DNA of 6,357 nt from a bacterium (GCA_024278345.1 JAJRTK010000318.1:1-6357), one strand, 5' to 3'. Counted from the first letter of the stretch, positions 1 to 6,357 are shown. Notes: generated by a model not told the origin, from the sequence alone. Program-made: numbers and translations.

Positions 1-1
1 C

Positions 2-2512
2 AAGGTGGACAACCCCCGGCATCATCCAGCGCTTTGCGCGCTTCTGGATTCCTCGAAGAAAGCGGCACGTTTGGCGGCGGGCCAGGTCTTGAAGAAGATT
101 GGCGGCCGCGCCATCTTGCACGCGCTGGGCGAGAAGATCAAGGAACCGGCATTCCAGAACCGGATCGAGGCCATCGATCTTGTGATGTCCATTGCCGGCG
201 CCCAGGGGGCGCCCATCATCGGGATCGTCTTGCAGATTGGCAATCCCAGGGAAAAGGTCAAGGCGCTGAAGTTCCTCGGTGACCCTGACACCATGGAGAG
301 GGCGCTTGCCACCGCGCTCCGTGCGATTTTGCCGGCCCTTGAGGATCCGAGCGAGCAAGTCATCGTCCAGGCCATCGAATCGTTTGGCAATCTGTGTAAC
401 GAGCACGAATACTTTGACTATTTGTCCAAGTTTCTCCGGGCCTCGAACCTCAGCTTCGTCAGGGTTGCCGCTCGCGGCTTGAGGCGCTTCCATTCCAGCG
501 CCGTCATGGCGGAGTTGAGCCGCTTGCTACGGGTGGGGCCCTCCGACATTCGAATGGAGGTCCTCGACACTCTGGAAAGGATCGGCCGCGACGAGGTCTT
601 GCCGCTCCTTGTCAAGGCCCTGGCCCACAAGCAGGTCGTCGTTCGAAGCCGCGCCAGCGAAGCGCTCTCAAGGCTTAGCCGGGCAGGGAAGATCAGTGCC
701 ATTTCGGTCATTTTGTGGCTTCTTCGGAGTCCGGACGTCAACATCCGGCGCATGGCCGTGGAGGTCGCTCAATCGATCCAAGACCAGGAAGCGCAGCTTT
801 GGCCGAAGCTGTTGCGGTTTTTGCGGGACGAAGACTGGTGGGTGAGAGAGCGGATGGTGGACGCGCTCCTGGAGATGGCGGGCATGCAGCTTACGCCTTT
901 CATGGTGGGTTTTTTGTCCGATTCCAGTGACGTGCTTCGGCGGTTTGCCATCGATGTGATGAACCGTCTGAAGGATCCAAGAGCCATGGGGGCTTTGGTC
1001 AATGCCGCGCAGAAAGACGAAGACTGGTGGGTGCGGGAAAAAGCTATCGACGCCTTGGCCTGTCTTGGGGACAAGAAGGTTGTCCCCTATATTATTGACC
1101 TCATGCACAACCAGCTCGAGCTCCAGCTCGTCTGCATCCAGGCGTTGGTTCGCCTCGAAGCCCGCTCATCGGCACGCTACATCGCGGCCCTGCTTTCATC
1201 CGGTGACCCGGATGTCCGGATCGAGGCCGTCCGTGCCTTGGAAGCGTTTGAAGCCAAGGATTTTGTCGGCCAGCTCAAGCAGCTTCTTCTGGATCCCAAC
1301 GCCAAGATCGTCCGGGCGGTCCGCCACTTGCTGCAGCGATGGGATATCAAGGAAATCTCGGACCTCGGCCTCACGGGCAGCCAATTCTATTCGCCGCTGG
1401 ACCAGGGGCTTTTGGCCTTGGAAAAGGCTGGAGGCGACGATCTGATTCTGGGGCCGGGCCGCATGCCCTACATGAAGAAATTGGGAAAGGTCATGCCCCT
1501 TTCTCAGAAGGTCTTGCCAGCCGAGCAGGTTTGGGCGATGCTGGCACCGCTCCTTTCTCCTTTTCAGAAAGAGAAGCTCGAGTCCTTAAAGGACGTGGAC
1601 ATGGCCTACCACATCAAGGGGGAGGATCTGCGTTTTCGGGTGAACATTTTTCACCAAGAAGGCGGTTTGGGCGCGGTCTTCCGGATCATTCGCAACCGGG
1701 TTCCCAATCTTGAAAATCTCGGGCTCCCCGAAGTCGTGGAGCGCTTCGCGGACCTCAAGGATGGCCTGATCCTCGTGGGCGGGCCTACGGGATCGGGAAA
1801 ATCGACGACCTTGGCCGCCATCATTGATTCCATCAATCGCAACTCTTCCCGCCACATCGTCTCGCTGGAAGATCCCATCGAGGTGGTCCATGCCACCAAG
1901 AAAAGCTTGGTGAATCAGCGGGAGGTAGGGACGCACACGAGCTCTTTCACCGCCGCGCTCCGCTCCACTTTGCGGCAAGATCCGGATGTGATCCTGGTGG
2001 GGGAGCTCAGGGATATCGACACCATCGAATTTACCGTTCGTGCCGCCGACACGGGCCACCTGGTCTTCGGCACCGTGCATACAGTGTCGGCCCACGCCAC
2101 CGTTGATCGCCTGATCAACGTCTTTCCTCCGGACGAGCACGGCCAGATCCGTTCTTCGTTGGCCAACAGCCTCCGGGCTGTCGTCTGCCAATACCTCATC
2201 AAGCGGATCGATGATCCGGGCCGAATCCTCTCCACTGAAGTCATGCTGAATAATCTGGCGATCTCGAACCTGCTTCGGAAGGGCAAAACCTTCCAAATAC
2301 CCTCTCTCATCGCCCTTGCCCGAGAGGAGGGGATGCAGCTTATGGACCACGAGTTGATGCGCCTTTATCAAGAGGGGAAGATCTCCATAGAAGAGGCCTT
2401 TATGAAGGCAAACGACAAAAAGGCCTTCGACCAGGTGATGGGGGACGACAAAGAGAAGAAGGAGGGAGGCGCTGAAACTTCCCCCGGCGGGGAAGCGCTG
2501 CCGCGAAGTTGA
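2..2512 (+). CDS. HEAT-repeat / PilT-like type IV pilus ATPase fusion protein (5' partial)
   Basis: Residues are numbered from the GTG codon at 5. The frame is open to the left edge and the first residues fall inside a helical repeat, so the true start probably lies upstream. Residues 1 to about 447 are HEAT/PBS-lyase-type helical repeats of roughly 31-32 residues, two of them carrying the same DEDWWVRE motif (275-282 and 338-345). A PilT-type N-terminal domain follows (about 460-570), with GDDLIL at 477-482 where PilT proteins usually have SDLHL. The RecA-like motor has Walker A GPTGSGKS (593-600), Asp box LEDPIE (621-626), Walker B DPDVILVGELRD (659-670, predicted catalytic E667) and a His box with H685 and H692. 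All the main nucleotide-binding motifs are present, so it should hydrolyse ATP. The PilT AIRNLIR motif reads AISNLLR (752-758). The last 35 residues are charged and probably disordered. PilT ATPases normally have about 350 residues and power pilus retraction at the inner membrane; the HEAT arm is extra and probably binds a partner. PilT-family assignment is firm; PilT versus PilU role is open. Confidence 0.93.
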   Translation, partial: KVDNPRHHPALCALLDSSKKAARLAAGQVLKKIGGRAILHALGEKIKEPAFQNRIEAIDLVMSIAGAQGAPIIGIVLQIGNPREKVKALKFLGDPDTMERALATALRAILPALEDPSEQVIVQAIESFGNLCNEHEYFDYLSKFLRASNLSFVRVAARGLRRFHSSAVMAELSRLLRVGPSDIRMEVLDTLERIGRDEVLPLLVKALAHKQVVVRSRASEALSRLSRAGKISAISVILWLLRSPDVNIRRMAVEVAQSIQDQEAQLWPKLLRFLRDEDWWVRERMVDALLEMAGMQLTPFMVGFLSDSSDVLRRFAIDVMNRLKDPRAMGALVNAAQKDEDWWVREKAIDALACLGDKKVVPYIIDLMHNQLELQLVCIQALVRLEARSSARYIAALLSSGDPDVRIEAVRALEAFEAKDFVGQLKQLLLDPNAKIVRAVRHLLQRWDIKEISDLGLTGSQFYSPLDQGLLALEKAGGDDLILGPGRMPYMKKLGKVMPLSQKVLPAEQVWAMLAPLLSPFQKEKLESLKDVDMAYHIKGEDLRFRVNIFHQEGGLGAVFRIIRNRVPNLENLGLPEVVERFADLKDGLILVGGPTGSGKSTTLAAIIDSINRNSSRHIVSLEDPIEVVHATKKSLVNQREVGTHTSSFTAALRSTLRQDPDVILVGELRDIDTIEFTVRAADTGHLVFGTVHTVSAHATVDRLINVFPPDEHGQIRSSLANSLRAVVCQYLIKRIDDPGRILSTEVMLNNLAISNLLRKGKTFQIPSLIALAREEGMQLMDHELMRLYQEGKISIEEAFMKANDKKAFDQVMGDDKEKKEGGAETSPGGEALPRS

Positions 2513-2786
2513 GACACCGTGGAGACAAAGCCTTCCTTCCCGTGGCGGCTCCCCGTTTTTTGGGGGTGCTCCGGCCTTGGGGTAGTGGATCGAGAGCGGC
2601 GATCATGGCGAACAGCGGGTGTCGGACGGCGCCGGATGGGAGCGGGACGTAACACGAAAAAAAACAAAGGGTCTGCTAAAGAGTATGTCCTGGACGAAGA
2701 GCACGGTTCGTTTTCTTGGGGCCATTCGTCCAGGTGGGGATCGTGAGTAGACAAAGCCAACCTATAGAGTGGATGTGGGAATCCAG
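2513..2786. other. Intergenic region between the two ATPase genes
   Basis: No convincing gene lies here. A GTG-started open frame at 2519-2746 has no Shine-Dalgarno, an arginine/tryptophan-rich composition and no recognisable motif. The stretch holds a weak C4/G4 hairpin with a T-rich loop (about 2548-2569), an A-rich run near 2657-2664 and a perfect 10-bp inverted repeat (2689-2734). I could not pick a credible -35/-10 promoter. Its size leaves room for a separate promoter for the second ATPase gene and the kinase, in contrast with the 4-base gap between those two. Confidence 0.6.
2689..2734. repeat. Perfect 10-bp inverted repeat upstream of the second ATPase gene
   Basis: The arm CCTGGACGAA at 2689-2698 is the exact reverse complement of TTCGTCCAGG at 2725-2734, with 26 bases between. 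The right arm ends about 52 bases before the chosen ATG. No T-run follows on the + strand, so a simple terminator is unlikely. It could be a structured 5' leader or a split operator; which of these cannot be told from the sequence. Confidence 0.55.
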
Positions 2787-3866
2787 ATGGCCAGACTCGA
2801 TTCATTCCTTCGGCTCGTGGTGGAGCAGCGGGCGAGCGATCTACATTTTCATGCGGGAAATGTGCCGTTGATCCGCCATCACGGGGATCTGATGAGGCTA
2901 CCGTTTCGCGAGCTCTCTGATACCGAGGCGGAACGCTTTATTTTGGAGGTGTTGACCAAGGAGCAGAGGGCGGAGTTTGAAAGAGAGCAGAATCTCGATT
3001 TCCTTTACGCCGTCCAAGGCGTAGGCCGGTTCAGGGCCAATGTCTTCGTGCAAAACCACGGAGCGAGTGCCGTCTTTCGTGTCATTCCCAGTCGCTTGCC
3101 CAGTATGGAGGAGCTCAGGCTGCCTGGCTCCGTCAAGAAACTGACGACGCAGGGGAACGGCTTGATCTTGGTGACCGGACCCACCGGGGCCGGCAAAACA
3201 ACGACTTTGGCCGCCATCATCCATGAGATCAACAGGACTTCCAGCCGCCACATCATCACCATCGAAGATCCCATCGAGTTCGTCCATACGCCCCTCCAAA
3301 GTACGGTCACCCAGAGGCAGGTGGGCAAGCATACGGAGAGTTTCGTTGCCGGCTTGCGGTCGGCGTTGCGCGAGGCACCGGATGTGCTCATGGTGGGCGA
3401 GCTCCGGGATGCCGAAACTATTTCCCTGGCCATCAATGCGGCGGAGACAGGCGTCTTGGTTTTCGCGACCCTCCACACAAACTCGGCCACGGCTGCCATC
3501 GACAGGATCATCGATGCCCTGCCCGATGCCCATCGGGCACAGATGAGAAGCGCCCTGGCGGTCTTGCTCCAGGGGGTTGTGGCCCAGAGGCTCTGCAAGA
3601 GGGCGGATGGCGACGGCCGCCTTGCCGCCATCGAGATTCTTCTCCGGAACTGGACCGTTTCCCATCTGATCCGCGAGAGCAAAATCCACCAGCTCGAAGG
3701 CTATCTCTCTTCCGCGAATTACGAATCTACCGGCATGCAGAGTCTTGATAGCTGCCTTGTGGGGTACGTCAAGGATGGCCTGCTCACATTGGAGGAGGCG
3801 CGGAAGGCATCCAGCGATCCAGAGCACCTTGACCATGTTTGCTCGGACGTGCAACAGGAGGAGTGA
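2787..3866 (+). CDS. PilT/PilU-family type IV pilus retraction ATPase
   Basis: A 359-residue hexameric-motor ATPase of the PilT family, expected to drive pilus depolymerisation at the cytoplasmic face of the inner membrane. The N-terminus has the ASDLHFHAG signature, near-identical to the ASDLH of PilT. Motifs in order: Walker A GPTGAGKT (131-138), Asp box IEDPIE (159-164), Walker B PDVLMVGELRD (198-208, predicted catalytic E205) and His box GVLVFATLHTNSA (222-234, H230). The C-terminal motif that is AIRNLIRE in PilT reads TVSHLIRE (290-297), followed by the typical GMQSLD region. I chose ATG 2787 because GGGA lies six bases upstream and the protein then begins just ahead of SDLH, as PilT does. 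GTG at 2769 and 2775 are alternatives that add six or four residues. It lies downstream of a HEAT-fused paralogue and four bases before a kinase gene, so it is probably co-transcribed with the latter. Degeneration of the AIRNLIRE motif leaves PilT-like and PilU-like roles both possible, so no symbol is assigned. Confidence 0.95.
   Translation: MARLDSFLRLVVEQRASDLHFHAGNVPLIRHHGDLMRLPFRELSDTEAERFILEVLTKEQRAEFEREQNLDFLYAVQGVGRFRANVFVQNHGASAVFRVIPSRLPSMEELRLPGSVKKLTTQGNGLILVTGPTGAGKTTTLAAIIHEINRTSSRHIITIEDPIEFVHTPLQSTVTQRQVGKHTESFVAGLRSALREAPDVLMVGELRDAETISLAINAAETGVLVFATLHTNSATAAIDRIIDALPDAHRAQMRSALAVLLQGVVAQRLCKRADGDGRLAAIEILLRNWTVSHLIRESKIHQLEGYLSSANYESTGMQSLDSCLVGYVKDGLLTLEEARKASSDPEHLDHVCSDVQQEE
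3856..3863 (+). promoter_or_regulatory. Strong Shine-Dalgarno setting the kinase start
   Basis: AGGAGGAG ends seven bases before ATG 3871 and lies inside the last codons of the upstream ATPase, whose TGA is at 3864-3866. It fixes the kinase start at 3871 rather than at the in-frame ATG 3745, which would overlap the ATPase gene. It also suggests translational coupling of the two genes. Confidence 0.85.
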
Positions 3867-3870
3867 CCTC

Positions 3871-6087
3871 ATGGGGTCCCAGAGTCGAGATGAATTGCTG
3901 GCCAAGGCTCGCCTTCTGGAGGGGCGCGGAGATTATGAGGCAGCGTCACGGATCTACTTGAAGAGCGGCGAACCCATGCGTGCCGCCCGCGCATTGGCCG
4001 TTCGGGGCCGGTACGAGCAAGCGGGCCGGATCTTGCTAGCCTCTCTCGACGCCCAGCAGGGAACCGTCGATCTCCTTGACGGCGACGGACGCAAGCGTGC
4101 TTCATTGGCAGCTTCCTATTTGGCGCGGGCCGGTGACACCGCCACAGCCGTGGATTTGCTCGTGGCTCTTGGAGATTGCCGCGGAGCCGCCGATCTCTTG
4201 GACACCGCCGGCGACCACGAGGCGGCGGAGCTCTTGCGTTCAGAACGGTCCGGGCTGCGCCGCGCCAGCCTTGCGGACGCGTTGAAGCACCGGCAGGCTC
4301 AGGAGCTCGAACGGGCCGGGAAGCTCCAAGATGCAGCCGAGATCTATCTTGAGATCCGAGTACATGCCGAGGCGGCGCGCCTTTTCAAGAGACTGGGCCG
4401 AACCTTGGATGCGGCGAAGGCGTTTGCCACGGCTCGGATGCCTTTCAAGGCGGCCCTCTGTTACGTTGAAATCGGCGATCTCACCAATGCCCAGGAAAAC
4501 CTCGTCTGGGTGCCGAAAACTGACCCACAGTACCGTGCCGCCGCCATGCTCGGCATTCGGACCGCCAGCGAAATGGGGTCCTTGAGCTTCCAGCTCGAGC
4601 ACTTCCTTCAGGAGTTCCTCCAGGCTGCTCCCGCGGAGCCCAGGGAACTGGAGAGCCTTTATCTGCTGAGCAAGCTCTACGAGAAAAGCGATTTACTGGA
4701 GAATGCCAAAGAGGTCTTGCGGAATATCCTGGACTCGGTTCCGCGCTATCGTGACGCTTTGGAACGGCTCCAACGCCTGGAAGAACAGACCCAACTGGGG
4801 AACGACTTCAAGCCGCGATCCCCCCAAGACGCGGCACGGCGAAAGAAGCAACGGATCGATTCCGCCTTCTCGGGCCTTCTGGAATTGCCGCCCCTGCCGG
4901 AGATGCCGGAGATGCCGATTCTTCCAGATCTGGAGGATGGCGCCGTGGTGGCCGTTCAAACGCCAGCGGCTGAAAGGGCTTCGGTGCCCATGGAAGACAT
5001 CGACTCCTTGCATGAATCGGCGGAGCCCGACGATCTCACGGTGACGGCGGGACCCAACATGGCCACGGGTTCTCCATCATCTTCCAGCGATGGCCCCAGT
5101 GCCATGCCAGGGGATCGAGAGGGGCGGAGCCTTTCGACGACGGCCACCGGGCTGTACGATGGAGACCGGGAGAGCCCTCCAGGGAGGCCATCTCCGGTGG
5201 AGCCGAGCCGTGCCAAAAAGTTCGAGCCGTGCCAGGGGGCCATCGTCAATGAGAGATACCGAATCGATGCCGAGATCGGCCGCGGCGGGATGGCGACGGT
5301 CTTTCGGGCTACCGACCTGATGCTGGACGAAGAGATCGCCCTCAAGGTTTTTTCCATGCCCGAAGGCGACCCCAAGATGCTCTCAGAGACCCTCGCCCGC
5401 TGGAAACAGGAGCTCAAGCTCTGCCGGAAGCTGCAACACCCCAACGTCGTTCGCCTTTATGATATCGGGGTCTACCAGGACGTGCGATACATCAGCATGG
5501 AGCTTCTTGAGGGGAAGAGTCTTGGCGATATCCTCACGGCATCCCTCATTCCCATGGATCCGGGGCTTGACTGCCTGATCCAGGTCTGCGCCGGGCTTCA
5601 GGTCGCCCATGACAATGGCGTGATTCACCGGGACATCAAACCCGACAACCTCTTCGTCACGAAAGAAGGCCGGGTCAAGGTCATGGATTTTGGCATCGCC
5701 AAGGGGCGTAACGCCAGCCATCACACCACCGAAGGCCTCATGTACGGCACGCCGCGCTACATCTCCCCAGAACAGATTCGCGGCTTCAGCGACGTCACCC
5801 CAGCCGCCGATCAATATAGCCTTGGTGTGGTGGCCTACCGAATGTTCACGGGCATCGTTCCCTTCCGCCACAAGGAACAATTGCCGGTACTCATGATGCA
5901 CTTGCAGGAGCCGCCCCGTCCGCCTCGGGAGCTTTCCCCTGAAATACCGGACCTCCTGGAGCGGGTCATTTTGCGGATGCTGGAAAAGGAGCCCGACAAA
6001 CGTTTTTCAAGCTGCCGCGAAGTGGCCCAGGAATTGGCGCAGATTCGGAAATTTCTGGGGGGAAAGGGAAAACCCCAAGGGGCGTAA
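3871..6087 (+). CDS. Soluble Hanks-type Ser/Thr protein kinase with N-terminal TPR-like domain
   Basis: A 738-residue protein predicted to phosphorylate Ser/Thr on partner proteins in the cytoplasm; I see no signal peptide or membrane helix. Residues about 5-305 are alpha-helical, alanine-rich TPR-like units with G-D/R-Y/L-x-x-A-A patterns, suited to protein binding. Residues about 310-455 are a low-complexity Pro/Ser/Asp-rich linker with a PEMPEMP run near 343-349. The kinase domain (about 463-731) is complete: glycine loop GRGGMATV (470-477), ATP-binding K492 in IALKV, likely alpha-C glutamate E514, catalytic loop HRDIKPDN (586-593), DFG (606-608), a Thr-bearing activation segment with GTPRYISPE ending at E634, and D647. 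HRD makes it an RD kinase, which usually needs activation-loop phosphorylation. Most bacterial kinases of this class put the kinase domain first and often add a membrane anchor and sensor; here the order is reversed. Context suggests pilus components as substrates, but this is inferred from gene order only. Confidence 0.95.
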   Translation: MGSQSRDELLAKARLLEGRGDYEAASRIYLKSGEPMRAARALAVRGRYEQAGRILLASLDAQQGTVDLLDGDGRKRASLAASYLARAGDTATAVDLLVALGDCRGAADLLDTAGDHEAAELLRSERSGLRRASLADALKHRQAQELERAGKLQDAAEIYLEIRVHAEAARLFKRLGRTLDAAKAFATARMPFKAALCYVEIGDLTNAQENLVWVPKTDPQYRAAAMLGIRTASEMGSLSFQLEHFLQEFLQAAPAEPRELESLYLLSKLYEKSDLLENAKEVLRNILDSVPRYRDALERLQRLEEQTQLGNDFKPRSPQDAARRKKQRIDSAFSGLLELPPLPEMPEMPILPDLEDGAVVAVQTPAAERASVPMEDIDSLHESAEPDDLTVTAGPNMATGSPSSSSDGPSAMPGDREGRSLSTTATGLYDGDRESPPGRPSPVEPSRAKKFEPCQGAIVNERYRIDAEIGRGGMATVFRATDLMLDEEIALKVFSMPEGDPKMLSETLARWKQELKLCRKLQHPNVVRLYDIGVYQDVRYISMELLEGKSLGDILTASLIPMDPGLDCLIQVCAGLQVAHDNGVIHRDIKPDNLFVTKEGRVKVMDFGIAKGRNASHHTTEGLMYGTPRYISPEQIRGFSDVTPAADQYSLGVVAYRMFTGIVPFRHKEQLPVLMMHLQEPPRPPRELSPEIPDLLERVILRMLEKEPDKRFSSCREVAQELAQIRKFLGGKGKPQGA

Positions 6088-6118
6088 CCAGGGCAAAGCG
6101 CCTTCTTTTCCTTGGGTT
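6071..6118. terminator. Candidate terminator hairpin overlapping the kinase stop codon
   Basis: AACCCCAAGG (6071-6080) pairs with CCTTGGGTT (6110-6118), nine base pairs with one bulged C. Inside the loop GGCG (6081-6084) pairs with CGCC (6099-6102), and that inner hairpin is followed by TTCTTTT (6103-6109). On the opposite strand the outer stem runs into TTTTCCC. The inner and outer stems can form together, but the U-tract is imperfect, so this is a plausible and possibly bidirectional terminator, not a certain one. Confidence 0.4.
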
Positions 6119-6179
6119 GTGTTCCGCTCCCGTCGTCGTCCATCCGGCCGCCGCCACTCGCCTTTTAAGGGGACATCTC

Positions 6180-6197
6180 CGCCGGCAGATACCGGTG
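6180..6197. repeat. Degenerate copy of hairpin repeat
   Basis: CGCCGG (6180-6185) pairs with CCGGTG (6192-6197), including one G-T wobble, around a 6-base loop. With one gap it lines up with the hairpin at 6296-6314: both have the order CCGGCA, GAT, CCGGTG. It therefore looks like a diverged copy in the same orientation. Confidence 0.5.
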
Positions 6198-6295
6198 TCG
6201 CGGGACTGGTTTTCCAGGGACCTATCAGATCCGGTTGACAAGTCCACGCACGAAAGGAACCCACCGTTCAATTCCGTGAATCCCGTCCAGCCCGC

Positions 6296-6314
6296 CACCG
6301 GCAAGATGCCGGTG
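6296..6314. repeat. Perfect hairpin repeat (GTGILPV-type dispersed repeat)
   Basis: CACCGGCA (6296-6303) and TGCCGGTG (6307-6314) form a perfect 8-bp stem with loop AGA. The minus-strand reading through it gives GTGILPV and the plus-strand reading gives ATGKMPVPP, both peptides I associate with a dispersed intergenic palindromic repeat rather than a real protein. It is not followed by a T-run, so it is unlikely to be a terminator. Confidence 0.6.
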
Positions 6315-6357
6315 CCACCAGGGCGGCGCCGCGGAGTGTAAAGCAAAAACGCGGGGA

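Larger units (their letters stand above)
6119..6357. other. Non-coding 3' region containing dispersed-repeat-like sequence
   Basis: No gene with a credible start, ribosome site or protein motif is visible on either strand. The region carries two related hairpin repeats (6180-6197 and 6296-6314) about 100 bases apart. Read on the minus strand, the second gives the peptide GTGILPV. As I recall, such spurious peptides recur in automatic annotations of Planctomycetota, Verrucomicrobiota and other genomes because of a dispersed intergenic repeat. The whole stretch may be one degenerate non-autonomous element. Confidence 0.5.

Noticed and set aside
5-7. GTG codon as the true start of the HEAT-PilT gene
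   Set aside because: The frame remains open upstream to the window edge, only four bases precede it so no ribosome site can be seen, and the protein begins within a repeat. The gene is more likely cut by the window.
2548-2569. C4/G4 hairpin with T-rich loop after the HEAT-PilT gene
   Set aside because: Short stem with a mismatch and no T-run after it; too weak to call a terminator.
2519-2746. 75-residue open frame in the intergenic region
   Set aside because: GTG start without a ribosome site, Arg/Trp/Gly-rich composition, no motif, and it contains both arms of the inverted repeat.
3745-3870. N-terminal extension of the kinase by 42 residues
   Set aside because: It overlaps the conserved C-terminus of the ATPase gene, while a strong AGGAGGAG lies correctly spaced before ATG 3871. 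The extension sequence looks like an out-of-frame translation.
2898-3905. Long antisense open frame opposite the second ATPase gene (335 residues), and a similar one at 1586-2371
   Set aside because: Both mirror the coding frames of well-supported ATPase genes in GC-rich DNA and contain no recognisable domain.
6235-6240. TTGACA resembling a -35 box
   Set aside because: There is no -10-like sequence at 16-18 bases downstream and no gene follows within the window.
6323-6332. 10-base palindrome GCGGCGCCGC
   Set aside because: Short all-GC palindromes are expected by chance in GC-rich DNA; nothing around it supports a site.
1-6357. CRISPR arrays, tRNA or rRNA genes, transposases
   Set aside because: I saw no regularly spaced repeats, tRNA-like arms, rRNA signatures or transposase motifs on either strand.

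Overview
The window is GC-rich DNA carrying three consecutive genes, all on the + strand, that read as one type IV pilus retraction/signalling module. Two encode PilT-family secretion ATPases and the third a Hanks-type Ser/Thr kinase. PilT-type ATPases point to a diderm bacterium with type IVa pili. HEAT repeats, a TPR-like kinase and dispersed hairpin repeats suggest a large-genome lineage with much eukaryote-like signalling (Myxococcota, Acidobacteriota, PVC-type or a related candidate phylum). The phylum cannot be settled from this sequence.

Layout. (1) Positions 2-2512 hold the 3' part of a large gene, open at the left edge. About 450 residues of HEAT repeats are fused to a complete PilT-like motor domain with Walker A, Asp box, Walker B and His box. 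(2) Positions 2513-2786 are non-coding; the clearest structure is a perfect 10-bp inverted repeat about 50 bases before the next start. (3) Positions 2787-3866 encode a stand-alone PilT/PilU-type ATPase of ordinary length. (4) Positions 3871-6087, four bases later and behind a strong Shine-Dalgarno, encode a soluble 738-residue protein with an N-terminal TPR-like solenoid, a disordered Pro/Ser-rich linker and a C-terminal protein kinase with all catalytic residues. (5) Positions 6088-6357 contain no gene. They hold a terminator-like hairpin overlapping the kinase stop codon and two copies, one degenerate, of a short hairpin repeat of a dispersed, MITE-like kind.

How the parts may work together (inference). 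The two ATPases are likely paralogues and could form a PilT/PilU-like pair at the inner-membrane pilus base, with the HEAT arm of the first acting as a docking or regulatory scaffold. The kinase is translationally linked to the second ATPase and has its own protein-interaction solenoid. It is a natural candidate to phosphorylate one of the ATPases, the HEAT arm or another pilus component, and so set retraction by phosphorylation. The individual families are well known. The less usual points are the HEAT-PilT fusion and its linkage to a second PilT and a TPR-kinase.
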